NCBI GenBank assembly: GCA_965220835.1
Contig: OZ244842.1
Span: forward strand, 186,001-250,000
Origin: Azophilus sp965220835
Lineage (GTDB): Bacteria; Pseudomonadota; Gammaproteobacteria; Pseudomonadales; Azotimanducaceae
Length of the DNA stretch: 64,000 nucleotides
Direction: 5' to 3'
The notes under the pieces were generated by a model that worked only from the letters and a program-made list of their open reading frames with translations, was not told where the DNA came from and made no database searches. Shown here one piece after another: positions 26,811 through 35,992 of this stretch (position 1 is its first letter; the number at the start of each line of letters is the position of its first letter). Position numbers and translations under genes: made by a program.

Positions 26811-27167
26811 GGGGTCAGTACGCGAGCGCAATCCTACAGGCCAACTTGCTGCCGCCTCCCGCGCCCACGCCCCCGTGGCGGGGCTTGATGGACCAACTTG
26901 CGGCGCGGTCTTGTGACGTCTACCGCCGCTGGGTCGTTGAGGACCTTCAATTTGTGGCTTACTTCAGGCAGGCGACGCCGGAGCAGGAGTTGGCCGCTTT
27001 GCCTCTCGGCTCCCGGCCGGCCCGTCGGAAACCGAATGGTGGCATCGAGAGCTTGCGGGCAATCCCGTGGATCTTTGCTTGGATGCAGAATCGTCTGATG
27101 CTGCCGGCATGGCTGGGTGTTGGTCAAGCGCTCCAGATAGCGCTTGCGGACGGCAAACTGGAGGACC

Positions 27168-27297
27168 TCAAGGACATGGTTCGCGAGTGGCCCTTCTTCC
27201 GCACGCGTCTATCGATGCTCGAGATGGTGTTTGCGAAGTCTGATCACACGCTGTCGGCGCATTATGACCAGTTGCTGGTTGAGCCGGCGTTGGTCCC
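27168..27297 (+). repeat. 130-bp duplicated ppc segment, native copy
   Basis: Source copy of the duplication at 26681-26810; identical over its full length and in frame with the C-terminal third of ppc. Confidence 0.85.
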
Positions 27298-27589
27298 TGT
27301 GGGACAGCGGTTGCGGGACCAATTGCAACAGGACATTGCAACGTTGCTGACCATTCTCGACAGCGAGGAGTTGCTGGCCCATGACCCTTGGGGGCAGCAA
27401 TCAATCGGTCTGCGCAATATCTACACGGCTCCCCTGAATCTGCTGCAGGCTGAGTTAATCAGGCGGCAGCGAGCCGAGAGCAAACCGGACATCCAGCAGG
27501 CTCTGATGGTCACCATGGCGGGGATTGCGGCAGGCATGCGCAACACCGGATAGGCAGCACAGATTCTCCGTGGCGGCCCCGGCCCGGCG

Positions 27590-28495
27590 CTATCGAGTCT
27601 GTGGGGTTGTGGTGCAGGCAGTTGGTTCGTGGGCCACGAAATAGTCGCGGTAGCGCTCATCCTCGGGGTTCATGCAGCCCTTCAGGTTCAATAAGCGGAT
27701 GTTGCGGAACTGGATCGGATGGCTCTCGCTCTGCAGCGCGATGTAGCCCTCGCGCAGCGGTTCGCCATCCGGCTTGGCGTCGCGGCGATGTCCGGACACC
27801 ACGCCGCCCCCGTAGGAGGGGTGCGTGTACTCGATGACCGGCTCGCCGTTGACATAGTGGGTGATGCGATCGGCGCCCAGCACGCGCACTTCGAATTGGA
27901 CCCACTGATTGCCGTCGTAGGTGGGTGACGATGAGGGGATGCAGTGCTGCTCGGTGAACGCGCCGTTGACGTGCACGTTGGTTCCGGGCGTGCACAGGTT
28001 GCCGGTGGGCCGCGGTTGGCCGTCGCCCAAACCGCCCAGGAACTGCGCTTCGAGCGAAATCGGGAAGTCCTGCTCCGCCGGCATGGTCTCGGGCGCTTGG
28101 GCATGCAGCATCACGCCGCTGTTGCGCCGAGCCCACGCCTGGCCGCCGGGGGCTTGGGAGCCGATGAAGCGGTATTCCAGCCGCAGCCGGTAGTGGGATA
28201 AGGGTTGCTGGCGGACGCCCGAGTGGAAGAGATGCCCGAAGCGGTCATCGAACGCTTGGTAGCCGTCGTAGGATACGGTGAGCAGGCCGTCTTCGACGCG
28301 AAAGGTGTCGGCGTAGTTGTCGCCGGGTTCATGGTGGCGGATTTTGGCCGTCCAGCCGTCGAGGTTGCGTCCGTTGAACAGCGATATCCAATCCCCGTCG
28401 TCGGCGGTTCCGAGTTCATCCGCCCACAGGCTGTTGGCGCCTGCGACCAAGCTGAGAGCCGCCAGGCCGAGGGCGGTCAGGCGTGGGTGGCCCAT
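27590..28495 (-). CDS. Exported DUF1080 (3-keto-disaccharide hydrolase family) protein
   Basis: 301 residues from ATG 28495; upstream codons in the same frame are overlap with the next gene. Signal peptide LTALGLAALSLVAGANSLWA. DUF1080 signatures WISLFNGRNLDGWTAKI, RNSGVMLHAQ, FPISLEAQFLGG and IQFRNIRLLNL. Larger than the 17.4-kb relative and with extra Cys residues (NLCTPGT, EQHCIP). Its start lies 19 nt inside the preceding subunit-3-like gene, so they are coupled. Predicted periplasmic lyase/hydrolase for 3-keto-glycosides. Confidence 0.85.
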   Translation of the reverse strand: MGHPRLTALGLAALSLVAGANSLWADELGTADDGDWISLFNGRNLDGWTAKIRHHEPGDNYADTFRVEDGLLTVSYDGYQAFDDRFGHLFHSGVRQQPLSHYRLRLEYRFIGSQAPGGQAWARRNSGVMLHAQAPETMPAEQDFPISLEAQFLGGLGDGQPRPTGNLCTPGTNVHVNGAFTEQHCIPSSSPTYDGNQWVQFEVRVLGADRITHYVNGEPVIEYTHPSYGGGVVSGHRRDAKPDGEPLREGYIALQSESHPIQFRNIRLLNLKGCMNPEDERYRDYFVAHEPTACTTTPQTR

Positions 28496-29175
28496 GCCTT
28501 GTCGCCCGGCGCGTAAGGCGCGCAGGGGTCGAAGCGCCCCGGGGTCTCGACGTAGCGCATGGCTTGGGTGTAGCCGATATCCGACGTGAAGTAGCCGAGC
28601 AGCGCCAGTTCCTTCATCATGCGAAAGTAGTGCCGTGGCGCCTCCGGCGGTTGGTTGCCCATCTGCTTGAACTGCTCGGCGTCGAGCGCTTCCAACAACG
28701 CAAGCCGGTCCGCGGGGCTGGCGGACAGGAAGCCGCTGCCACAGGCCTCCTGGCATCGCGCATCAACCGCCTCCATGCCTTCGCGGAAGATCGCTTGGTC
28801 GGATGGGTAGTAGGCATCCTTGACCATCAAGGCCATGAACGCGCCCACCCCGGCGGCCTTGGCGCCCGGCGTGCTGGTCTCCGGCAGCATGGTCTCGGCA
28901 ATCTCGTCAAGCAGTGCCACGTCGCTGTCCGTGAAGTGGGCGCTGTCGGCTGCCGTGGCCGGCTGGGAGTCTTCCGGTTTGTTGTCGGCCTGCGGGCTGC
29001 AAGCCGCCAGCATGGCCGTCTGGCCCACCAAGGCGGTGCCGCCGAGCAGGGCGCTGACGCGGAGGATTGCCTCGCGGCGCGTCAGCAGGCCCTGGCTGGT
29101 TGCACCTTGCACTGGCCCGTCCTGCTTTAGCGGGCTTTGGCTGGCGCCGGTCGCGGTCTTGGCCGGGCCGCTCAT
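28477..29175 (-). CDS. Gluconate 2-dehydrogenase subunit 3-like (Tat-exported) protein
   Basis: 232 residues from ATG 29175, which overlaps the GMC dehydrogenase stop as ATGA. A twin-arginine signal, LTRREAILRVSALLGG, is followed by AACS, a possible lipobox Cys. The mature part carries LDEIAETMLPETSTPGAKAAGVGAF-type family features (split over residues 90-115) and a C-terminal GYFTSDIGYTQAMRYVETPGRF. Family members escort or partner a membrane GMC dehydrogenase in sugar oxidation; the GMC subunit here lacks its own signal and may be co-exported by hitch-hiking. Confidence 0.85.
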   Translation of the reverse strand: MSGPAKTATGASQSPLKQDGPVQGATSQGLLTRREAILRVSALLGGTALVGQTAMLAACSPQADNKPEDSQPATAADSAHFTDSDVALLDEIAETMLPETSTPGAKAAGVGAFMALMVKDAYYPSDQAIFREGMEAVDARCQEACGSGFLSASPADRLALLEALDAEQFKQMGNQPPEAPRHYFRMMKELALLGYFTSDIGYTQAMRYVETPGRFDPCAPYAPGDKAWATHA

Positions 29176-30860
29176 GTTAGGTTGCCGCGCTTGAGTTCGT
29201 TGACCGCGTGGTCCGCAGCCCGGGCGGTGAGCGCCATGTAGGTCAGGGAGGGGTTCACGCAACTGGCGGACGTCATGCAGGCGCCGTCGGTGACGAACAC
29301 GTTGGGGGCATCCCAAACCTGGTTCCAGCGGTTGAGCACCGAGGTCTTCGGGCTGCGACCCATGCGCGCGGTGCCCATCTCATGGATGCCCATGCCCGGA
29401 TAGTACTCCCGCTCGTAGGGGGCCACGTCGCGCACGCCGGCCGCCTCAAGCATCTCGGCCATGTCGTTGGCCATGTCGATGCGCATCAGCCGTTCGTTCT
29501 CGCCGAGGGCGCAGTCCACCTTCAGCACGGGCAGGCCCCACTTGTCCTGGCGGGCGCTGTCGATGCCGATCTGGTTGGCATGGACGGGCAGCATCTCGCC
29601 GAAGGCGGTCGCCCCAATTCGCCATTCACCGGGCTCGGCCATGCGGTCCTTGAAGCCCGCCCCAACGCCCAGTTCCCGCACTGCCCGCTCCCATCCCTGC
29701 CGGCTGGCGCCGCCTTGGTAGCCGAAGCCGCGCAGGTAGTCCCGCTTGTCGCCGAACAGGTTTCTGAAGCGCGGGATGTAGAACCCGGTGGGACGCCAGC
29801 CGAAAGTGGTCTTGTCGTCCAGGGACGCGTCCCGGATGGTGCCTTGGGCGCCGATGCGGAAATGGTGGTCCATCAGGTTGTGGCCCAGCTCGCCGCTGCT
29901 GCTGCCGAGCCCGTCGGGCCAGACATCGGTGGCGGAGCGCATCAGCAGCCAAGTGGAATTGAGCGTTGAAGCGCACAAGAAGACGATCGAAGCATCGAAC
30001 TCCGTGGTCTTTTCCGTCACCGCATCCATCACCCGGACCCCGGTCGCGCGTTGCCGGTCTTGGTCATAGACAATCTCGGTGACGATGGAATAGGGCATCA
30101 GCGTCAGCCGGCCGGTGGCCATGGCCGCCGGCAGGGTGGAGGACTGGGTGCTGAAGTAGGCCCCGTACGGGCAGCCCAGCCAGCAGGCGGCGCGGTACTG
30201 GCAGGGCGTGCGCCCTGGCAGCGCCTGGGTCAGGTTGGCCGTTCGGCCGGGGATGATGCGGCGATGGCCGTCAAAGCGGTTGTGCAGCCGGCCGGCAATT
30301 AGCGCCTCGCCGCAATTCAGCGGCATCGGCGGCTGGAACTGGCCATCCGGAAGCTGTGCCAGCCCTTCAAGGGAGCCGGATATGCCGGCGTGGGCTTCGA
30401 CGTAGTCGTACCAAGGGGCGAGGTCCGCGTAGCGGATGGGCCAGTCCACGGCAATGCCCTCGCGGGCGTTCGCCTCGAAGTCGAGTTCGTTGAAGCGGTA
30501 GCTTTGCCGGCCCCACAGCAACGAGCGCCCGCCCACTTGGTAGCCGCGAAACCAGTCAAAGCGCTTGACTTCCGTATAGGGCGAGTCCTGATCCGAAGCC
30601 CACCAATCCAAGTTCTTTTCGTTGAGCGGATAATCCCGCTGCAGCACCGGGTAGGCTTCCTTCATCGCCACGGTCCTGCCGCCACGATGGGGGTACTCCC
30701 AGGGCGCTTTGCGCGCGTTGACGTAGTCCTTGACGTGCTCGACGTTCTTGCCGCGCTCGAGCAGCAGGACGTTGAGGCCCTTCTCAGTCAGCTCCTTGGC
30801 GGCCCACCCCCCGGATATGCCCGAACCCACCACAATCGCATCGTATTTGTTCCCGGCCAT
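29172..30860 (-). CDS. GMC-family FAD dehydrogenase (glucoside 3-dehydrogenase-like catalytic subunit)
   Basis: 562 residues. FAD-binding AIVVGSGISGGWAAKELTEK at the N-terminus, GGRSLLWGRQSYR, and the C-terminal catalytic region GIHEMGTARMG...NVFVTDGACMTSASCVNPSLTYMALTARA (His and Asn residues). No signal peptide. The association with a subunit-3-like protein, a DUF1080 hydrolase, a permease and a sugar isomerase is the arrangement known for periplasmic oxidation of glycosides at C3. No cytochrome c subunit gene is present beside it. Confidence 0.88.
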   Translation of the reverse strand: MAGNKYDAIVVGSGISGGWAAKELTEKGLNVLLLERGKNVEHVKDYVNARKAPWEYPHRGGRTVAMKEAYPVLQRDYPLNEKNLDWWASDQDSPYTEVKRFDWFRGYQVGGRSLLWGRQSYRFNELDFEANAREGIAVDWPIRYADLAPWYDYVEAHAGISGSLEGLAQLPDGQFQPPMPLNCGEALIAGRLHNRFDGHRRIIPGRTANLTQALPGRTPCQYRAACWLGCPYGAYFSTQSSTLPAAMATGRLTLMPYSIVTEIVYDQDRQRATGVRVMDAVTEKTTEFDASIVFLCASTLNSTWLLMRSATDVWPDGLGSSSGELGHNLMDHHFRIGAQGTIRDASLDDKTTFGWRPTGFYIPRFRNLFGDKRDYLRGFGYQGGASRQGWERAVRELGVGAGFKDRMAEPGEWRIGATAFGEMLPVHANQIGIDSARQDKWGLPVLKVDCALGENERLMRIDMANDMAEMLEAAGVRDVAPYEREYYPGMGIHEMGTARMGRSPKTSVLNRWNQVWDAPNVFVTDGACMTSASCVNPSLTYMALTARAADHAVNELKRGNLT

Positions 30861-30940
30861 TCCGTTCCCAACATCGGTTTGGCGGCATTATGCCCCTATG
30901 CGCGAGCGTTTTGGGTATCCTTGAGCCGGGAGGTATGGCA

Positions 30941-32188
30941 ATGCACAACGCAATCGGCGCTCGCCTCGGCGGGATGATGTTTCTGCAGTTCTTTGTCTGG
31001 GGCGCTTGGTACGTCACCATCGGCAACTTCATGGTCGCCGAAGGCATGGCCGACCTCACGCATTGGCCCTACACCGTGAACCCCATCGCGGCGATCATCG
31101 CGCCGTTTTTCCTCGGGCTGGTGGCGGACCGCTTCTTCGCCACGGAGAAGGTGCTGGGCGTGCTGCATCTGCTGGGCGGGGCGGTGATGCTCTTTGTGCC
31201 GGCAGCGGCGGCTTCGCCCGAGCTCTTCATTGCGCTGCTGCTGCTCTACAACCTGTGCTACATGCCCACCTTGGCCCTGGCCAACTCGCTCGCCTTCCAC
31301 AACATTGACAACCAGGAGCGGCAGTTCCCGATCATTCGGGTGTTTGGCACCGTTGGCTGGATTGCGGCGGGCCTGTTCATCGGCTTCGTGCTCGGCGAAT
31401 TCTCCGGTGGTGAACTGCCGGACCGCACGCCCCTGCCCCTCTATGCAGCGGCGGTGGCCAGCCTGCTGCTTGGCCTCTACAGCTTTACGCTGCCCCATAC
31501 GCCGCCGCCGGCAGCGGGTGAGAGCGTCTCCTTGGGCAGCATCGTGGGCATGGACGCCCTGCGCCAGCTGGGCGGCCGTTCCTTCACCATTTTCATTGCC
31601 TGCTCATTCCTGATCTGCATTCCCTTGGCGGCCTACTACAACTTTGCGCCGATCTTCGCGGCCAATGCGGTCTATGACCAAGGCGTCAGCAACGCGGTGG
31701 TTGACCTGCTGCCCAACCCATCCTCCCTGATGAGCTTGGGCCAGATGTCGGAGACCGCCTTCATGCTGCTGATGCCGCTGCTGTTCCTGCGCTTCGGCGT
31801 GAAGTGGATGCTGGCCATCGGCATGGGGGCCTGGGTCCTGCGCTACGTTCTGTTCGCCATGGGTGCCCCGGATGCCGTCTTCTGGATGGTGGCCACGGGG
31901 ATCCTGCTGCACGGCGTCTGCTTCGACTTCTTCTTCGTCACCGGGCAGATTTACGTCGACAAGAAGTCCACGCCGGCCGTGCGCGGGCAGGCCCAGGGCT
32001 TTCTGGTGCTGGTGACCTACGGGCTGGGCATGTTCGTTGGCGCCCAGATCGCCGGCGCCCTGTTCAACGCCTTTCTCGGCGATGCCCCGGCCTTGACGCT
32101 CGCCCTTTGGCAGGAATTCTGGCTGGTGCCGGCAGGGTTTGCGTTCCTCGTGCTGGCGCTGTTCGTCCTGAGCTTCCGTGAAGACTGA
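30941..32188 (+). CDS. MFS permease, NupG-like nucleoside/sugar:H+ symporter family
   Basis: 415 residues with about 12 hydrophobic spans. GGGAGG at 928-933 (30928-30933) places the start at ATG 30941, spacing 7, rather than 30935. Starts ARLGGMMFLQFFVWGAWYV, the typical first helix of NupG/XapB-like transporters, and has WPYTVNPIAAIIAPFFLGLVADR. Divergent from the GMC operon with about 80 nt between starts, and followed by a sugar isomerase. Likely imports the oxidised sugar or its product. Confidence 0.85.
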   Translation: MHNAIGARLGGMMFLQFFVWGAWYVTIGNFMVAEGMADLTHWPYTVNPIAAIIAPFFLGLVADRFFATEKVLGVLHLLGGAVMLFVPAAAASPELFIALLLLYNLCYMPTLALANSLAFHNIDNQERQFPIIRVFGTVGWIAAGLFIGFVLGEFSGGELPDRTPLPLYAAAVASLLLGLYSFTLPHTPPPAAGESVSLGSIVGMDALRQLGGRSFTIFIACSFLICIPLAAYYNFAPIFAANAVYDQGVSNAVVDLLPNPSSLMSLGQMSETAFMLLMPLLFLRFGVKWMLAIGMGAWVLRYVLFAMGAPDAVFWMVATGILLHGVCFDFFFVTGQIYVDKKSTPAVRGQAQGFLVLVTYGLGMFVGAQIAGALFNAFLGDAPALTLALWQEFWLVPAGFAFLVLALFVLSFRED

Positions 32189-32233
32189 TTGCAGAGACTG
32201 AGAGAGACCAATGAACCGCCACAGGAGGAGCCC

Positions 32234-33184
32234 ATGCGCCGCAGAACGATGATCCAGGCAGCCGGTGCTGGCGCTGTGCTGTTGGGGGCCGGGAAACCGC
32301 TGTCGGCTTACGCGAACAGCGAGGAACGGCCTGTTCTGAACCGCTCTGAAGTGCCGCTGGGCGTTCAGCTGTACACGGTCAGGGATCAAGTGCGGGACGA
32401 TGTGCGCGGCACCTTCGCCGACATCGCCGCCATCGGCTACCGGGAAGTGGAGCTCTTTGGCCTGGGCGGCGACGTTGACGAACAAACGCCGCTGTTCGGC
32501 CTGAGCGCCCCGGAATTCGCCGCCGCCCTTGCGGATGCCGGCCTGCGCGCGCCGGTGGCGCACATTCAGGGCGATGCCATGAACATCGCTGAAATTGCTG
32601 ACATCGCCGGTCAGGTGGGGGTTCGCCATCTGGTTGTGCCACTGGCCCCGGAGTTCGTGTCCTTTGCGGACGGCCAGTTCCGCATGCTCGGCGTGACCGG
32701 CCGCAGCCAGCTCGACGCCATCGCCGAGCGGCTGAACCGCCAGGGCGAGCTGGCCCGGGCCAGCGGCATGGGCTTTGGCTATCACAACCACCAGATGGAG
32801 TTTGCGGACCTTGGCGACGAAAACGCCTTCGACTACCTGTTTTCCCAAGCGGATGCGGAGTTGGTCAAGATCGAGCTGGACATCGGCTGGGCGGTGTTCG
32901 CTGGCGTCGATCCGCTGGCGGTGCTCAACCGCTATGCCGGGCGAGTCCTAGCCGTGCACCTCAAGGACCATGCGCCGCCGGGTTCGCCAGCTGACGGCGC
33001 CGAACCCGACCCGGCAAGCATCGCGGCGCAACTCGTCGAACCCGGCTCCGGCCCGACCGACTTCGGCCCAATCCTTGCGGCGCTGGACCAAACCGGCGTG
33101 GCCCACCGATTTGTGGAAGTTGACATTGCACCGGAGCCCATCAACGCCATCAATCGAGGCTATGGGTACCTGAGCGGGCTTTAG
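32234..33184 (+). CDS. Tat-exported sugar phosphate isomerase/epimerase-like TIM barrel
   Basis: 316 residues from ATG 32234, which has AGGAGGAG upstream. Twin-arginine signal RRRTMIQAAGAGAVLLGAG. TIM-barrel metal-site features VELFGLGG, GFGYHNHQMEF, KIELDIGWAVFAGVDP, VHLKDH and FVEVD are all present. Similar exported proteins are common in 3-keto-sugar loci and probably epimerise or isomerise keto-sugars in the periplasm. Confidence 0.85.
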   Translation: MRRRTMIQAAGAGAVLLGAGKPLSAYANSEERPVLNRSEVPLGVQLYTVRDQVRDDVRGTFADIAAIGYREVELFGLGGDVDEQTPLFGLSAPEFAAALADAGLRAPVAHIQGDAMNIAEIADIAGQVGVRHLVVPLAPEFVSFADGQFRMLGVTGRSQLDAIAERLNRQGELARASGMGFGYHNHQMEFADLGDENAFDYLFSQADAELVKIELDIGWAVFAGVDPLAVLNRYAGRVLAVHLKDHAPPGSPADGAEPDPASIAAQLVEPGSGPTDFGPILAALDQTGVAHRFVEVDIAPEPINAINRGYGYLSGL

Positions 33185-33232
33185 GGAGCAGTTTGCCAAG
33201 TCCCCGAAGCTCTATTGGGAGACAATCAGCGC

Positions 33233-34399
33233 ATGCTCATACATCGCATAAGGTTGACCAATCTGATCTCTTTCGGCCCCGACTCTGCGGAGCTTGAGTT
33301 GCGCCCGCTGAATGTGCTCATCGGCCCCAACGGCTCGGGGAAGTCAAATCTCATTGACGCCATTGGGCTCTTGAAATCGACTCCGGGAAATCTTGATGAA
33401 GCCATCCAAGCTGGGGGAGGCATCAGGGATTGGCTCTGGCGGTCCGAGACCAATCCCCCCGCTGAGGGTCGAGTGGAAGTGGTTCTGGAAGGTCATGAAG
33501 GCAAGCCTCTGCTGCGGTACAGTCTTGCCGTGGCGCAAGTTCGGCAGTTCTTTCAGGTTTCGCAAGAAAGGCTGGAAGATGCTGACGCGAATACCCACGA
33601 GATGCCTTGGGTTTATTTCTCGATTGAAGGGCGCGAAGTGAAAGTCAAGGAGCGCGTGAATGGTGGAGACAGGATGTCCGGATTTGGCGCACCGGGGCAG
33701 CGGTCGGTTTTGTCCCAGCTCAAGGATCCGGAAAACTATCCGCAGATCACCCATGTCGGCCGCGTGTTCGAGCAAATTCGATTGTATCGGGATTGGTCAT
33801 TTGGGCGTTCGGCCCCGATGCGCATGCCGCAGAAGCCGGACATGCCCAACAATCATCTCACCGAAGATGCCTCCAATCTTGGCTTGGTTCTCAATCGTCT
33901 GTCGCTGAAGCCCCAGGTAAAGCAGAAAATACTGGATGCACTTAACGACCTTTATGCCGGGATATCCGACTTCCACGTCAACATAGAGTACGGAACGGTC
34001 CAAGTATTCCTGTCGGAGGGCGATGTCTCCTTCTCCGCCAACAGGCTGTCGGATGGCGCCATGCGCTACCTTTCCATGTTGGCAATCCTCTGCGACCCAG
34101 CCCCTCCACCGTTGGTGTGCTTGGAGGAACCGGAGTTGGGTCTGCATCCAGACGTTCTCCCTAGTCTTGCCGACTTGCTGCGGGAGGCTTCTGAACGTTG
34201 TCAATTGATCGTCACCACCCACTCGGATGTGTTGGTGGACAAGCTGACCGACACCCCTGAGAGCATCGTAATTTGCGAAAAGCACCAGGGCCGGACCCAG
34301 TTGCGGCGCTTGCAAAGTCACGAGCTTGCCCACTGGCTCAAAGACTACAGCCTAGGCACGCTTTGGACGAAGGGCGAATTGGGTGGGAATCGTTGGTGA
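33233..34399 (+). CDS. AAA_21/SMC-like ATPase of a two-gene module
   Basis: 388 residues from ATG 33233. RecF/SMC-like head: LTNLISFG, Walker A IGPNGSGKSNLIDAI, ABC signature region FSANRLSDGAMRYLSMLAIL, Walker B PLVCLEEPELGLHPD and a switch His in IVTTHSDVLVDKL. Overlaps the next gene by GTGA. ATPases of this type paired with a small TOPRIM/nuclease-like protein make up OLD-, PARIS- and Abi-type phage defence pairs, so this is a candidate defence gene. Confidence 0.8.
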   Translation: MLIHRIRLTNLISFGPDSAELELRPLNVLIGPNGSGKSNLIDAIGLLKSTPGNLDEAIQAGGGIRDWLWRSETNPPAEGRVEVVLEGHEGKPLLRYSLAVAQVRQFFQVSQERLEDADANTHEMPWVYFSIEGREVKVKERVNGGDRMSGFGAPGQRSVLSQLKDPENYPQITHVGRVFEQIRLYRDWSFGRSAPMRMPQKPDMPNNHLTEDASNLGLVLNRLSLKPQVKQKILDALNDLYAGISDFHVNIEYGTVQVFLSEGDVSFSANRLSDGAMRYLSMLAILCDPAPPPLVCLEEPELGLHPDVLPSLADLLREASERCQLIVTTHSDVLVDKLTDTPESIVICEKHQGRTQLRRLQSHELAHWLKDYSLGTLWTKGELGGNRW

Positions 34400-35004
34400 G
34401 CACGGTGGTCTATGTCGAGGGAGGCGGTGAGAGCAAGACCTTGAGAACGGAATGCCGGAAGGGGTTTCGGCAGTTTTTCGAGCGTGCGGGGCTGGAAGGG
34501 CGGATGCCCAAAATCTCTGCCTGTGGAAGCCGACAGCAAGCCTTCAAGGACTTTTGCAGCGCCTTCGACAGGGTTGGCGACCACGATTTTGTGATGCTTT
34601 TGGTGGATAGCGAAGGGCCGGTTGCAGTGGATGCGGACTCTTGGAGCCACCTGCGTCAGCGCGACGGCTGGCATCGCCCCGATGGCGCGAGCCGGGATAA
34701 CGCCCATCTCATGGTCCAATGCATGGAGGCTTGGTTTCTGGCCGACCGAGGCGCTTTGGCTGAGTACTTTGGCTCTGGGTTCAATTCGAATGCGCTTGCG
34801 CAGCGCGCGGAAACAGAGAGTGTGCCCAAGGCAGATCTGGAAAGGGGCATGAAGAGCGCCACCCGCAATTGTCGGCCCAAGGGCGAGTACCACAAGGGAC
34901 GCCACTCCTTCGCCATTTTGGGTCGAATCGACCCTAGCAAAGTAACCGAATCCTCTCCCCACGCGCATCGACTTGTGGAAGTCTTGCGTCGAGCCGCCAG
35001 CTAG
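34396..35004 (+). CDS. DUF4276-family protein, TOPRIM-like effector candidate
   Basis: 202 residues from GTG 34396, inside the stop of the ATPase gene. N-terminal TVVYVEGGGESKTLRTECR with a conserved Glu, then FVMLLVDSEGPVAVD with Asp/Glu, resembles the E and D motifs of TOPRIM folds; also HLMVQCMEAWFLADR and KGRHSFAILGRIDPSKV, typical of DUF4276. The coupling to the ATPase suggests one complex. Toxic or nuclease activity is inference. Confidence 0.75.
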   Translation: MSTVVYVEGGGESKTLRTECRKGFRQFFERAGLEGRMPKISACGSRQQAFKDFCSAFDRVGDHDFVMLLVDSEGPVAVDADSWSHLRQRDGWHRPDGASRDNAHLMVQCMEAWFLADRGALAEYFGSGFNSNALAQRAETESVPKADLERGMKSATRNCRPKGEYHKGRHSFAILGRIDPSKVTESSPHAHRLVEVLRRAAS

Positions 35005-35401
35005 TTGAAGTTGGATCGACCTAGCCCGCATATTGCACGAATGTAGTTGAGGAACGGCGGAATGCCCCTGATAACTCAGGGTGTTAACTCCATCTTAAGA
35101 GAGGCATCCGCCGTGACGAAACGCTACCACGATCCGATCCGTTTTTCACGCTCGAAAAGGCGCGCCGTCGAGGCCGAGTTCACGGACGCGGAGGTCACCT
35201 CGACCGGCGGCGCGATGTTGCTGGCGGAGGCTGACCGCCGTATGGGGCAGACCTTGGCGGCGGCCGACGCCATCGCGACGGCTGACGCCGCAAAAGCGTT
35301 GTCCACGCCACCCGTGACATCATCCGGCAGGGGGTTTACGGCCTCCTCCTCGGGCACGAGGGTCTCAACGACCACGGCAGGCTGGGTCTTGACCCGGCGC
35401 T

Positions 35402-35450
35402 GCAGGCGAACCGAAGGTTCGTCATCGGGAAGCTACGCTTCCCGCAGGCG
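35402..35450 (+). repeat. 49-bp palindromic element, copy A1
   Basis: Two adjacent hairpins (CGAACC-GAA-GGTTCG and GGGAAGC-TAC-GCTTCCC) flanked by 7-bp direct repeats GCAGGCG. Removing 42 bases restores the expected transposase sequence ALQAAVMRD, so it is an in-frame insertion of 14 codons here. It is the exact reverse complement of 35944-35992. Confidence 0.8.
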
Positions 35451-35943
35451 GCCGTCATGCGGGACGGGGCGATGGCCAGCCCGTCGAATCTGTGCCGGTT
35501 CGAGCGCAAGTCCACGCCCTGGGAGGCGCTCAAGCTGCACGGGGTGCTGTTCGAGCAGTTCGTGAAGGCGCACCCGAAGCCGCCCAGGCGCATCGTGCTG
35601 GACTTCGACGCCACCGACATCGCACTGCATCCCATGCAGACCTGCACGGGATGCAGGAGGGGCGCCACTGGCACGGCCACTACCGTTCGTACTGCTACCT
35701 GCCGCTTTACGTCTTCAGCGGCCGCCACCTGCTGGCGGCGGTGCTGCAGCCGACCGCGCCTCCTCGAGCGGGTTCCACGCCAACCAGCTCCGCCTGCTGC
35801 TCAGCGGCCTGGCCTACGCCCTCCTTGAGGGAATGCGGCGCATGGCCCTGTCCGCCACCGACCTGGCTAGGGCTTCGCCGCAAACCATCCGCCTGACGCT
35901 GCTCAAGGTCGGCGCCGTGGTCATGTCCAACACCCGCCGCGTG

Positions 35944-35992
35944 CGCCTGCGGGAAGCGTAGCTTCCCGATGACGAACCTTCGGTTCGCCTGC
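35944..35992 (-). repeat. 49-bp palindromic element, copy A2 (inverted)
   Basis: Perfect reverse complement of 35402-35450, flanked by CGCCTGC direct repeats. It interrupts the transposase C-terminal coding region (expected RVRLLMSRSHPDQ). Confidence 0.8.

Larger units (their letters stand above)
24813..27553 (+). pseudogene. ppc: Phosphoenolpyruvate carboxylase disrupted by a 130-bp internal duplication
   Basis: ATG 24813 follows AGGAGAG. The frame encodes a normal PEP carboxylase through LVLTAHPTEITRR (catalytic His), GYSDSAKDAG, FHGRGGTIGRGG and GEMIRTKLG. At 26681 a copy of a segment from further down the same gene intrudes and the frame ends at 26756. From 26811 the expected continuation (GQYASAILQANLLPP to the terminal IAAGMRNTG) is open in a different frame to 27553. 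Either ppc is inactivated, losing the PEP-to-oxaloacetate route here, or this is an assembly fault. Apart from this, all PEPC motifs are intact. Confidence 0.85.

Noticed and set aside
35047..35565. 172-codon frame as a complete protein
   Set aside because: Only the first about 70 codons match IS1380 transposase; the remainder is a shifted, Ser/Arg-rich reading.
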